From an uncultured Eubacteriales bacterium (GTDB lineage: Bacteria > Bacillota > Clostridia > Oscillospirales > Oscillospiraceae), in NCBI GenBank assembly GCA_900546485.1, contig URDK01000068.1, forward strand, positions 1-15,400: a DNA stretch of 15,400 nt. The letters are read 5' to 3'. The position numbers and the translations under genes were made by a program. Under the pieces are notes generated by a model that saw nothing but the letters and a program-made list of their open reading frames with translations, ran no database searches and was not told the DNA's origin. Below are positions 1 to 7,464 of the stretch, in pieces. Numbering within the stretch: the first letter of the stretch is position 1; every line of letters begins with the position of its first letter.

Positions 1-902
1 AGATTCTGGGCCGTATAACTGGACAGGCAGCCCCCCAGGGCCATGAAACAGTTGATGGCAAAGGTGTTCAGCTTGACGGCCCCAGAGTAACCGGCGATCA
101 CCGCAGACCCGTAGCGGTTGACAATCTCCTGCACAAACAGGTTGCCCACGCTGAGAACGCTCTGCTGCATGATGCTGGGCACTGCGATGGCCGCGATCCG
201 CCACAGAAGGGAGGCGTCGAAGAGTCCGGGCCTGGAGCCCTGGTGAAACCTGCGCAGGCGCACGGTCAGGGTGGACAGGGCCAGAACCGCAGAAATCCCC
301 TGGGCGATGAAGGTGGCCCAGGCTACGCCCGCCACGCCCATATGAAACACCGCCACGAACAGGCAGTCCAGAACGATATTCCCAATGGAGGAACCGATCA
401 AAAAATACAGGGGCGTTTTGGAGTCCCCAAGGGCCGTAAAGATACCGGTACAGACGTTGTAAAACAGCAGGAACGTGAGGCCCATCACATAGATGCGCAG
501 GTACAGCGCTCCGTCCGCCAGAATGTCCTCCGGCGTATGAATCCAGCGCATCATAGGCGTGCAGAAGGCCAGGCCGTAGGCGGTTAAAAGCAGACTCATC
601 CCCACACAAGCGATAAAGGCCGTGGTCACCGCAGTGCGCATCCGCCCGTAATCCTTGGCGCCGAACAGCCGGGACACGATCACCGAGGTTCCCAGGTTGC
701 TGCCCACCGCAAAGGCCATGAAAATCACCGTCACCGGGTAGCTGGCCCCCACCGCCGCCAGCGCCGCCTCCCCTGCAAACTTCCCCGCAATCATGCTGTC
801 CGCCAGATTGTAGAGCTGTTGAAAGATCACGCTGACCATCATGGGCAGCAGAAAACGCCACAGTATTTTATCCGGATGTTCCGTCGTCAAGTCCGTTACC
901 AT
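1..902 (-). CDS. MATE-family multidrug/Na+ (or H+) antiporter, C-terminus cut by window edge
   Basis: Polytopic inner-membrane exporter; the family expels cationic drugs or metabolites in exchange for Na+ or H+. I translated it from the minus strand: 300 codons plus two bases are present with no stop, so it continues past position 1. The family usually has about 450 residues in 12 membrane helices, so roughly the N-terminal lobe and the start of the second lobe are here. The N-terminus (MVTDLTTEHPDKILWRFLLP) followed by a helix with QQLYNLADSMIAG, then AALAAVGASYP, is typical of NorM/DinF/MepA-type MATE proteins. The ATG at 902 was chosen because a purine-rich GGGGGAAG site lies 4 bases upstream. 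It has its own promoter and follows the pur terminator, so it is a separate unit. Isoleucine codons are 13 ATC, 7 ATT and only 1 ATA, unlike the genes to its right. The substrate cannot be told. Confidence 0.93.
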   Translation of the reverse strand, partial: MVTDLTTEHPDKILWRFLLPMMVSVIFQQLYNLADSMIAGKFAGEAALAAVGASYPVTVIFMAFAVGSNLGTSVIVSRLFGAKDYGRMRTAVTTAFIACVGMSLLLTAYGLAFCTPMMRWIHTPEDILADGALYLRIYVMGLTFLLFYNVCTGIFTALGDSKTPLYFLIGSSIGNIVLDCLFVAVFHMGVAGVAWATFIAQGISAVLALSTLTVRLRRFHQGSRPGLFDASLLWRIAAIAVPSIMQQSVLSVGNLFVQEIVNRYGSAVIAGYSGAVKLNTFAINCFMALGGCLSSYTAQN

Positions 903-1075
903 ATACTTCCCCCGCAAAGTTCATATTTTCATGCGAAGCCCGGAGAGCTCGCGCCAGGTATCTTATGTCTCTGTATCTCAAAAAGGTTCCGCCGTGTGGC
1001 TATTTTGCCCTGTGGAAGGTTTGGCTCCGATCATGGAGGCGCGCAGACGGTGGAATAAAATTACAGACATGCTCT

Positions 1076-1104
1076 AGTATAGCGCGGCCCGGCGGCGGTT
1101 TCAA
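1076..1104 (-). promoter_or_regulatory. Sigma-A promoter of the MATE gene
   Basis: On the minus strand TTGAAA (-35, 1099-1104) is followed by 17 bases and TATACT (-10, 1076-1081), each close to the sigma-A consensus. Transcription would start near 1069, giving a leader of about 167 nt before the ATG at 902. Confidence 0.75.
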
Positions 1105-1116
1105 CTGTCTTTTGCG

Positions 1117-1140
1117 TTTGTGGGAAGCATTTTGTGGGAA
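1117..1140. repeat. Direct repeat upstream of the MATE promoter (possible activator site)
   Basis: TTTGTGGGAA occurs identically at 1117-1126 and 1131-1140, 14 bp start to start. It sits about 48 to 71 bases upstream of the predicted MATE start site, where a transcription activator would bind. No regulator is identified. Confidence 0.45.
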
Positions 1141-1203
1141 ACAGGAGGGATCACCACCCCTGAAAATAGCTGAGCACGCTCCGCACCCCCGCGCGTTTCA
1201 CAC

Positions 1204-1239
1204 AAAAACAGGGAAAGCGGAGCAAAACCGCTTTCCCTG
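1204..1239 (-). terminator. Rho-independent terminator of the purine operon
   Basis: A perfect 12-bp stem (arms 1209-1220 and 1228-1239, loop of 7) is followed on the minus strand by TTTTTGTGTG. It lies 36 bp past the purH stop codon. There is no T-run on the plus-strand side, so it acts on minus-strand transcription. Confidence 0.93.
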
Positions 1240-1275
1240 AAACAATGCGTAATTCTTCTGATAAAACCCAGCCGG

Positions 1276-2388
1276 TCAATGGTGGAACAGCCGGATCCCC
1301 GTGAAGGCCATAACCATGCCGTACTGGTTGCAGGTCTCGATCACCTGGTCGTCGCGCACGGAGCCGCCGGGCTGTGCCACGTACTTCACGCCGCTTTTGT
1401 ACGCCCGGTCGATATTGTCGCCGAAGGGGAAGAAGGCGTCGGAGCCGAGGGCGAGGTCAGTGACCTTGGAGAGCCACTCGCGCTTTTCCCCGGCGGAGAG
1501 CTCCTCGCGGATGAAGCGATCGATCTCATTGTCACGCTCGGCGCGCTTGAGCGAGGGCTCAAAACTGAGCTCGAGCACCTTCGGGTGGCGGCGCAGCTGC
1601 CAGAGGTCGGCCTTGTCTCCGGCAAGGCGGGTGCAGTGGATGCGGCTCTGCTGGCCCGCGCCGACGCCGACGGTCTGGCCGTTCTTGACGTAGCAGACGG
1701 AGTTCGACTGCGTGTACTTGAGCGTGATGAGCGCAAGGAGCAGGTCATCCACAGCGCTGTCCGTGAGGCTCTTGTTCGCCGTCACGATGTTGCCGAGGCA
1801 CTCGCGGGTGATGGGCAGGGAGTTGTAGCCCTGCTCAAAGCGGATGCCGAAGATGTCGCGCTGCTCTATGGGCTTGGGCTCATAGTCGGGGTCTATCTTC
1901 ACAACGTTGTAGCCCCCCTTGCGCTTCTGGCGGAGGACCTCCAGCGCCTCGGGCGTATAGCCGGGGGCGATGATGCCGTCGGAGACCTCGGGCAGGAGCA
2001 GGCGGGCTGCCGTCTCGTCGCAGACGTCGGAGAGCGCCGCCCAGTCGCCGTAGGAGCAGAGGCGGTCCGCGCCGCGGGCGCGGGCGTATGCGGTCGCGAT
2101 CGGCGAGAGCTCGCCCTCGGCGAAGAAGGCGCGGCGGTCCTCGTCGGTGAGCGGGGAGGCAAGAGCCGCGCCCGCGGGCGAGACGTGCTTGAAGCTCGCC
2201 GCTGCGGGCCTGCCGGTGGCGCGGCGAAGGGCGCGCACCAGCTGCCAGGAGTTGAGCGCGTCCATGAAGTTGATATATCCCGGGCGGCCGTTAAGCACCT
2301 CGACGGGCAGGTCGCCGCCGTCGGACATGAATATCCTGGCGGGCTTCTGGTTGGGGTTGCAGCCGTATTTGAGCTCTATCTCCTGCAT
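1276..2388 (-). CDS. purH: Stand-alone AICAR transformylase (phosphoribosylaminoimidazolecarboxamide formyltransferase)
   Basis: Transfers the formyl group of 10-formyl-THF to AICAR to give FAICAR, the penultimate step to IMP, in the cytosol. The 370 residues match only the transformylase half of bifunctional PurH (usually more than 500 residues); the N-terminal MGS-like IMP cyclohydrolase domain is absent. Visible family motifs are YGCNPNQKPA (8-17), the catalytic Lys67-His68 in SFKHVSPAG, KYTQSNSVCY with GVGAGQQSRIHCTRLAG, and a C-terminal QPGGSVRD then TGIRLFHH ending. The ATG at 2388 directly abuts the purO stop (TAAATG) and a GAGGAAG site precedes it. It is the last gene of the operon. 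The cyclohydrolase step is supplied by the PurO gene upstream. Some databases give this single-domain form a different symbol. Confidence 0.95.
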   Translation of the reverse strand: MQEIELKYGCNPNQKPARIFMSDGGDLPVEVLNGRPGYINFMDALNSWQLVRALRRATGRPAAASFKHVSPAGAALASPLTDEDRRAFFAEGELSPIATAYARARGADRLCSYGDWAALSDVCDETAARLLLPEVSDGIIAPGYTPEALEVLRQKRKGGYNVVKIDPDYEPKPIEQRDIFGIRFEQGYNSLPITRECLGNIVTANKSLTDSAVDDLLLALITLKYTQSNSVCYVKNGQTVGVGAGQQSRIHCTRLAGDKADLWQLRRHPKVLELSFEPSLKRAERDNEIDRFIREELSAGEKREWLSKVTDLALGSDAFFPFGDNIDRAYKSGVKYVAQPGGSVRDDQVIETCNQYGMVMAFTGIRLFHH

Positions 2389-3078
2389 TTACGCTTCCTC
2401 CTCGTACTTGTTTATGATGGCCTCAACGCCGTCCACGCAGGTGTAGAGCGAGACGCGGTTGTCGGCGTTGAGCGCGCTCCGGATACGCTCCGCCAGCTCC
2501 ATTGCGTCAAGCTCGGGCACCGCGACGGCCACGGGCTCGCCGGAGAAGCTGGGCAGGGGCGAGCCGAAGCCCTCGTAGGTGCTGATGAAGTGGCCGGCGC
2601 CCGGCTGGGCGGCCTCGTACTCATAGAAAAAGCGCAGGCAGGGCTTGCCCTCGGGGGAGCCCGCCTTGAGTATCGAGAGCTTATAGCTCCCGTCGGGGCT
2701 CAGCAAGCCCGAGATGCGCGGCGTCCAGTTGGGTCCGTCCGGCTCAAACTCGCGCGTGCGCAGGGCCTCGGCGAAGGTCCTGCCCGCAAGGATATAGTCA
2801 CGCAGCGTGTCGGTCTGGTCGCCGTTCGTGACAACGAGGCCGCGCCCGACGCGGCGGACGGGGTGATATATTATGAGGCTCGGGTCGGTCATCTTGCTCT
2901 CGTCGTGGGCGCGGGTGCGGATGCCGTCTTCGGTCTTTTCAAAGACGCGGTTGCGGCTGTTTTCGCTCCGGCCCATGATGAAGTACGCCGCGGCGGCCTT
3001 GCCGGAGGGCGTGGCGCCGAGCATTATGCCGCGGCCGGGATAGGGCCGCGCGAGGAGGTATTCAAAGAGGTCCGTCAC
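2389..3078 (-). CDS. purO: PurO-type IMP cyclohydrolase
   Basis: Closes the ring of FAICAR to IMP, the last purine biosynthetic step. The 229-residue protein resembles the PurO family first known from methanogenic archaea: GRSENSRNRVFE (36-47), VVTNGDQTDT (82-91), NWTPRISGLL (117-126) and HFISTYEG (163-170) match the positions of the archaeal VVSNGxxTDT, NTPRI and ISTYE blocks as I remember them. It is unrelated to the cyclohydrolase domain of bifunctional PurH. Translation starts at GTG 3078, overlapping the purN stop by GTGA, with AAAGGAGC about 9 bases upstream. Being next to an AICAR transformylase that lacks its own cyclohydrolase domain strongly supports the call. Confidence 0.9.
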   Translation of the reverse strand: MTDLFEYLLARPYPGRGIMLGATPSGKAAAAYFIMGRSENSRNRVFEKTEDGIRTRAHDESKMTDPSLIIYHPVRRVGRGLVVTNGDQTDTLRDYILAGRTFAEALRTREFEPDGPNWTPRISGLLSPDGSYKLSILKAGSPEGKPCLRFFYEYEAAQPGAGHFISTYEGFGSPLPSFSGEPVAVAVPELDAMELAERIRSALNADNRVSLYTCVDGVEAIINKYEEEA

Positions 3079-3665
3079 TGTTTTCCGCTCCTTTCAAGTG
3101 AGGAGGCCACGCGCTGGGCGGCCTCAGGCAGCAGCTTCCACTCCGCCTGCTCCATGACGCGGCGCTGCAATACCTCCGGCGTGTCGCCGGGCAGCACGTC
3201 CACCGCGCGCTGGGCTATTATCTCTCCCCCGTCGGGGATCTCGTTGACGAAATGCACCGTCGCGCCCGTGACCTTCACGCCGCGCGCGAGGGCCGCCTCG
3301 TGGACGTGCAGCCCGTAGTAGCCGGGGCCGCAGAAGGAGGGGATGAGGCTCGGGTGGATGTTTATGATGCGCCCGGCCCAACGCCGGGTGAACTCCGCCG
3401 ACAGGATGCGCAGAAAGCCCGCGAGGATGATGAGCTCTGCGCCCTCCTCGTCCAGCAGGGCGTCCAGCCGGTCCTCAAAGGCTGTCTTTTCGAGGTATTC
3501 CGCGCGTATTCCGGCGGCTTTGGCACGCTCGAGCGCATAGGCCCCGGGGTTGTTCGAGACGACGAGGGCGAGCTCCACGTCCGGCATCTCGCCGCGCGCC
3601 GAGGCGTCTATGAGCGCCTGGAGGTTGGTGCCCCCGCCTGAGACGAGCACCGCCGTCTTTACCAT
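3075..3665 (-). CDS. purN: Phosphoribosylglycinamide (GAR) formyltransferase PurN
   Basis: Formylates GAR to FGAR with 10-formyl-THF, the third step of the pathway. It has 196 residues, a normal family length. The N-terminal phosphate-binding loop VLVSGGGTNLQALI is at 6-19. The catalytic Asn102 and His104 lie in INIHPSLIPSF, and the catalytic Asp145 lies in HFVNEIPDGGEIIAQ, matching Asn106, His108 and Asp144 of the E. coli enzyme. A few extra residues sit between these blocks (FCGPGYYGLHVH). The ATG at 3665 overlaps the end of purM by 7 bases, and the gene ends in a GTGA overlap with purO. Confidence 0.97.
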   Translation of the reverse strand: MVKTAVLVSGGGTNLQALIDASARGEMPDVELALVVSNNPGAYALERAKAAGIRAEYLEKTAFEDRLDALLDEEGAELIILAGFLRILSAEFTRRWAGRIINIHPSLIPSFCGPGYYGLHVHEAALARGVKVTGATVHFVNEIPDGGEIIAQRAVDVLPGDTPEVLQRRVMEQAEWKLLPEAAQRVASSLERSGKQ

Positions 3666-4693
3666 AGCTCCACGCCGCCTTCCCCGCGCACGGCCTCACC
3701 GCAGATGTAGGCCTCGACGCCGCTTGCGCGCAGCGCCGCGACGGCCGCGTCGGCGTCCTCGGCGGCCACGACGGCCAGCATGCCGACGCCCATGTTGAAG
3801 GTGTTGAACATGTCGCGCTCCGGAATATTCCCGGTGCGGGCGATGAGCTCGAAGAGGGGCGGGGTCTGTATCTTCGCCTTCTCTATCCGCGCAGTGAAGC
3901 CGGGGGCAAGGGCGCGGGGGATGTTCTCGTAGAAACCGCCGCCGGTGATGTGGCTGACGGCCGAGACGCGCGCGGCACGCAGCATATCAAGGACGGGCTT
4001 TACATATATTCTGGTGGGCTCGAGCAGCGCCTCGCCGAGGGTGCGGCCGAGCTCCGGCTCATAGCGCTCGAGCGAACCGCTCTCCACGTCGAACACGCGG
4101 CGTACGAGGGAGAAGCCGTTGGAGTGCACGCCCGAGGAGGGCAGGGCTATGAGCGCATCGCCCTCGCGCATGGTGGAGCTGTCGAGTATCTTCTCCCTGT
4201 CGACGAGGCCGACGGTGAAGCCTGCGAGGTCATATTCGTCCTCGGGGTAGAAGCCCGGCATCTCGGCGGTCTCGCCGCCGATGAGGGCGGCCCCAGCCTG
4301 GACGCAGCCCTCGGCCACGCCTGCGACGATGTCGGCTATGCGCTCCGGCACATTCTTGCCGCAGGCGATGTAGTCGAGGAAGAAGAGCGGCGCGGCGCCG
4401 GAGCAGACGACGTCATTGACGCACATGGCGACGCAGTCTATGCCCACGGTGTCGTGCTTGTCCATGAGGAAGGCTATCTTGAGCTTGGTGCCCACGCCGT
4501 CCGTGCCGGAGACGAGCACGGGGGCCTTCATGCCCGCGAGCTCGGGCTGGAACAGCCCGCCGAAGCCGCCGAGCCCGCCTATGACGCCTGGCATCACGGT
4601 GCGCTCTACGTGCTTTTTCATCAGCTCCACGGCCTTGTAGCCTGCGGTGATGTCCACGCCCGCGGCCTTGTAGCTTGCGCTCTCGCTTTTCAT
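3659..4693 (-). CDS. purM: Phosphoribosylformylglycinamidine cyclo-ligase (AIR synthetase) PurM
   Basis: ATP-dependent ring closure of FGAM to AIR, the fifth step. At 344 residues it has the usual length. Diagnostic blocks are GTDGVGTKLKIAF (63-75), CVNDVVCSGAAPLFFLDYIA (91-110), GETAEMPGFY, and HITGGGFYENIPRAL, the region for ATP and substrate binding in PurM/SelD-fold enzymes. Its ATG overlaps the purF stop (ATGA, 4690-4693) with GGAGG upstream, so it is translationally coupled to purF. Confidence 0.97.
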   Translation of the reverse strand: MKSESASYKAAGVDITAGYKAVELMKKHVERTVMPGVIGGLGGFGGLFQPELAGMKAPVLVSGTDGVGTKLKIAFLMDKHDTVGIDCVAMCVNDVVCSGAAPLFFLDYIACGKNVPERIADIVAGVAEGCVQAGAALIGGETAEMPGFYPEDEYDLAGFTVGLVDREKILDSSTMREGDALIALPSSGVHSNGFSLVRRVFDVESGSLERYEPELGRTLGEALLEPTRIYVKPVLDMLRAARVSAVSHITGGGFYENIPRALAPGFTARIEKAKIQTPPLFELIARTGNIPERDMFNTFNMGVGMLAVVAAEDADAAVAALRASGVEAYICGEAVRGEGGVELW

Positions 4694-6138
4694 TCGTCGT
4701 CCTCCCTGCGGCTTATTTTCTGCTCGAACTTGGATTTCTGAGCCCGGCAGGGCGGGTCGCAGGGGTACTCGCCGGTGAAGCAGCCCTTGCAGAAGCCTAT
4801 GGTGCTGTTGTCGGCCAGCTTGTCGAGGTAGTCCACGTTGAGATAGCCGAGGCTGTCCACGCCGATTATCTCGCGTATCTCCTCGAGGCTGTGGTTGTAG
4901 GCGATGAGGTTGTCGGAGGAATCTATGTCCGTGCCGAAGTAGCAGGGATAGAGGAAGGGGGGCGCGGAGAGCCTCGCGTGGACCTCGGTAGCCCCGGCCT
5001 CGCGCAGGAGGCCGACGATGCGGGCGATGGTCGTGCCGCGCACGATACTGTCGTCCACGAGTATGACGCGCTTGCCGCGGACGGTGGAGGCGATGGTGTT
5101 GAGCTTTATCCTCACCGCGTCCTCGCGCCGGGCCTGGCCGGGCTGGATGAAGGTGCGGCCGATGTACTTGCTCTTGACAAAGCCCACGCCGTAGGGTATG
5201 CCGCTCTGCTTCGCGTAGCCGAGTGCGGCGTCGAGGCCGGAGTCCGGCACGCCGATGACCACGTCGGCCTGCACCGGGTGCTCAAGCGCGAGGAAGGCGC
5301 CCGCGCGCTGGCGCGCCGTGTGGACGCAGCTGCCGTCGATGACGGAGTCGGGGCGTGCGAAGTAGATGAACTCAAAGACGCACTCGCCCGTCGCGTGGCC
5401 GCAGTGGCTGCGGTCGCTCTCAAGGCCCTTGTCGGAGATGGTGACTATCTCGCCCGGCTCCACGTCGCGCAGGAACTTGGCGCCGATGGCGTCGAGGGCG
5501 CAGCTCTCGCTGGCGATGACCCAGCCGCCCTCTATCTCGCCTATGCAGAGCGGGCGGAAGCCGATGGGGTCGCGCACGGCTATGAGCTTGCGCGGGCTCA
5601 TGACGGCGAGGGAATAGGCGCCCTTGACCTTGTCCATCGCGCGGGACACGGCCTCCTCGATGCTCTTTGCGCCGAGGCGCTCGCGCGTTATGGCGTAGGC
5701 TATGACCTCGGAATCCGAGGTGGTGCGGAAGATGGCACCGTCGAGCTCAAAGCTCTCGCGCAGCTCCGCGGCGTTGGTGAGGTTGCCGTTGTGGGCAAGG
5801 GCCATGCCGCCTTTGATGTGCCGGATGACCAGCGGCTGGGCGTTCTCGCGGCTCTGGCCGCCGGTGGTGCCGTAGCGGCAGTGGCCGATGGCCATGCGGC
5901 CGCGGGGCAGCTTGCGGAGGATGTCCTCGGTGAACACCTCGCTGAGAAGCCCCGTGTCCATGTGGCCGGTGATGACCCCGTCGTCGTTTACCGCGATGCC
6001 GCAGCTCTCCTGGCCGCGGTGCTGAAGCGCGTAGAGCGCGTGGTGCGTTATATTGACGACGTCCGCGCCCTCGTCACGCATGTAGATGCCGAATACGCCG
6101 CACTCCTCGTGCAGCTTGCCGAAAATGTCTGCTCCCAT
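4690..6138 (-). CDS. purF: Amidophosphoribosyltransferase PurF (Fe-S type)
   Basis: Committed first step: PRPP plus glutamine gives phosphoribosylamine. An N-terminal Ntn-hydrolase glutaminase domain begins at Cys13 in EECGVFGI, so a 12-residue propeptide would be removed, as in the B. subtilis enzyme. The C-terminal phosphoribosyltransferase domain carries the PRPP loop VILVDDSIVRGTT (358-370). Cys253, Cys399, Cys450 and Cys453 (ECVFEFIYFARPDS, PPFLYPCYFG, GFCKGCFTG) match the four ligands of the structural 4Fe-4S cluster, whose oxygen sensitivity controls enzyme life in B. subtilis. It has 482 residues. ATG 6138 has a GGGAGAG site; the gap to purC is 24 bp. Confidence 0.97.
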   Translation of the reverse strand: MGADIFGKLHEECGVFGIYMRDEGADVVNITHHALYALQHRGQESCGIAVNDDGVITGHMDTGLLSEVFTEDILRKLPRGRMAIGHCRYGTTGGQSRENAQPLVIRHIKGGMALAHNGNLTNAAELRESFELDGAIFRTTSDSEVIAYAITRERLGAKSIEEAVSRAMDKVKGAYSLAVMSPRKLIAVRDPIGFRPLCIGEIEGGWVIASESCALDAIGAKFLRDVEPGEIVTISDKGLESDRSHCGHATGECVFEFIYFARPDSVIDGSCVHTARQRAGAFLALEHPVQADVVIGVPDSGLDAALGYAKQSGIPYGVGFVKSKYIGRTFIQPGQARREDAVRIKLNTIASTVRGKRVILVDDSIVRGTTIARIVGLLREAGATEVHARLSAPPFLYPCYFGTDIDSSDNLIAYNHSLEEIREIIGVDSLGYLNVDYLDKLADNSTIGFCKGCFTGEYPCDPPCRAQKSKFEQKISRREDDE

Positions 6139-6162
6139 TGTTCTCTCCCGGTCGAAAAAGTC

Positions 6163-6873
6163 TTATTCCCCTATGAGTCTGCGCATGACTTCCTGATACG
6201 CATCCTCGACGCCGCCGAGGTCGCGGCGGAAGCGGTCCTTGTCGAGCTTCTCGTGGGTCTCGACATCCCAGAAGCGGCAGGTGTCGGGGCTTATCTCGTC
6301 GGCGAGGACGATGGTCCCGTCGGGCAGACGGCCGAACTCGAGCTTGAAGTCCACAAGCTCGATGCCGTGCTCGAGCAGCAGCGCCTTGAGCAGCTCGTTT
6401 ATGCGGAAGGCGTAGCTCTTGATGGTCTCTATCTCCTCCGCCGTGGCGAGCTTGAGGGCCAGGGCGTGGTAGGAGTTTATGAGCGGGTCGCCCAGCTCGT
6501 CGTTCTTGTAGGAGAACTCTATGGTCGGCGCGTCAAAGACGATGCCCTCCTCGACGCCGTAGCGCTTCGCGAAGCTGCCGGCGGAGATGTTGCGGATGAT
6601 GACCTCGAGCGGCACGATGGAGACCTTCTTTACCAGGGTCTCGCGCTCGGAGAGCTCCTCGACGAAGTGGGTGGGGATGCCGTTCTTCTCGAGCATGCGC
6701 ATAAAGCTGTTGGTGAGGCGGTTGTTGATCACGCCCTTGCCCATGATGGTGCCGCGCTTTTCGCCGTTGAAGGCCGTGGCGTCATCCTTATAGTCAACTA
6801 TGCAGAGGTTCGCATCGTCGGTGGCAAAGACCTTCTTGGCCTTACCCTCGTAGAGCTGTTCGCGCTTTTCCAT
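6163..6873 (-). CDS. purC: SAICAR synthetase PurC
   Basis: ATP-dependent condensation of CAIR with aspartate to give SAICAR. The 236-residue product shows LYEGKAKKVF (7-16), the SAGSFAKRYGVEEG block, ELVDFKLEFG and the ADEISPDTCRFWD substrate-binding block. An in-frame extension upstream of the chosen start would run back through purE in another frame and carries no PurC sequence. ATG 6873 is preferred because AAGGAGAGG lies just upstream and the purE stop ends only one base away (TGACATG). Confidence 0.97.
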   Translation of the reverse strand: MEKREQLYEGKAKKVFATDDANLCIVDYKDDATAFNGEKRGTIMGKGVINNRLTNSFMRMLEKNGIPTHFVEELSERETLVKKVSIVPLEVIIRNISAGSFAKRYGVEEGIVFDAPTIEFSYKNDELGDPLINSYHALALKLATAEEIETIKSYAFRINELLKALLLEHGIELVDFKLEFGRLPDGTIVLADEISPDTCRFWDVETHEKLDKDRFRRDLGGVEDAYQEVMRRLIGE

Positions 6874-6874
6874 G

Positions 6875-7384
6875 TCAGTTCCTCTCCTTTTCAAGCTGTT
6901 CGCGCAGGGCGCGGTCCTTTTCAAGCGTGGCGGCCTCCATGTCCCGGCGCATGGCGTCGAGGCGCTCGGCCAGTTCGTCGTCGTATATGGCAAGCATCTG
7001 GGCGGCGAGGAGGGCGGCATTCTGCGCCCCGTCTATGGCGACGGTGGCCACCGGGATGCCGGAGGGCATCTGCACGGTGGAGAGCAGCGCGTCCAGTCCG
7101 TCGAGTGTGGAGCTCTTGACGGGGATGCCGATGACCGGCAGGGTGCTCGCCGCAGCGAGGGCCCCCGCAAGATGCGCCGCCTTGCCCGCGGCCGCGATGA
7201 TGACGCCGAAGCCGTTAGCCCGCGCCGAGAGCGCAAAACTGCGCGCCGCCTCGGGCGTGCGGTGGGCCGACATGACGTGTACCTCGGTCCCTATCTCCAG
7301 GGCCTCCAGCTGGCGCACCGCCTTCTCAACGACCGGCCAGTCGCTGTCGCTGCCCATTATGACGGCAGCCTTTTTCCTATCCAT
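6875..7384 (-). CDS. purE: PurE, 5-(carboxyamino)imidazole ribonucleotide mutase or AIR carboxylase
   Basis: Forms CAIR, either from N5-CAIR (class I, needing PurK) or from AIR and CO2 (class II). It has 169 residues. Core motifs are GSDSDW (11-16), SAHRTP (39-44) and LDGLDALLSTVQMPSGIPVATVAI (94-117 in part). The glycine-rich loop reads AAAGKAAHLAG (64-74), with Lys68 where well-studied class I enzymes have Gly (GAGGAAHLPG). No purK is present in this operon, so the enzyme class is open. The longer in-frame start at 7426 lies in the attenuator hairpin; ATG 7384 has GGAGG 7 bases upstream and gives the standard N-terminus. It is the first gene of the operon. Confidence 0.95.
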   Translation of the reverse strand: MDRKKAAVIMGSDSDWPVVEKAVRQLEALEIGTEVHVMSAHRTPEAARSFALSARANGFGVIIAAAGKAAHLAGALAAASTLPVIGIPVKSSTLDGLDALLSTVQMPSGIPVATVAIDGAQNAALLAAQMLAIYDDELAERLDAMRRDMEAATLEKDRALREQLEKERN

Positions 7385-7403
7385 GCCCTCGCCTCCAAGT
7401 GAT

Positions 7404-7447
7404 AAATAAAAATGTAACAAGGCCACGGCATACAGTCATGGCCTTGT
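7404..7447 (-). terminator. Attenuator-like terminator hairpin in the purE leader
   Basis: On the minus strand an 11-bp stem with one G-U pair (arms 7437-7447 and 7417-7427, loop of 9) is followed by TACATTTTTATTT (7404-7416). It ends 20 bases before the purE start codon, so termination here would silence the whole operon. The T-run begins four bases after the stem, which is slightly weak for an intrinsic terminator. Confidence 0.65.
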
Positions 7448-7464
7448 CTTTTACGAATTTATGC

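Larger units (their letters stand above)
903..1275. other. Intergenic region between MATE gene and purH
   Basis: This gene-free stretch holds, from right to left, the purH terminator (1204-1239), a 10-bp direct repeat (1117-1140), the MATE promoter (1076-1104) and an untranslated MATE leader of about 167 nt (903-1069). Short ORFs on the plus strand have no ribosome-binding site or recognisable sequence. I see no RNA gene that I can name. Confidence 0.7.

Noticed and set aside
976..1068. 30-codon upstream ORF in the MATE leader (minus strand)
   Set aside because: Its ATG is at the very 5' end of the predicted transcript, there is no Shine-Dalgarno site, and the sequence resembles nothing known.
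1279..3318. Open frame of 679 codons on the plus strand opposite purH, purO and purN
   Set aside because: It is antisense to three well-identified genes, has low-complexity Val/Ala/Gly/Leu-rich content without motifs, and arises from the GC-rich third positions of the real genes.
4675..7119. Open frame of 814 codons on the plus strand opposite purF, purC and part of purE
   Set aside because: Same cause: codon bias of the opposite strand. It spans several unrelated genes, and no ribosome-binding site or domain is visible.
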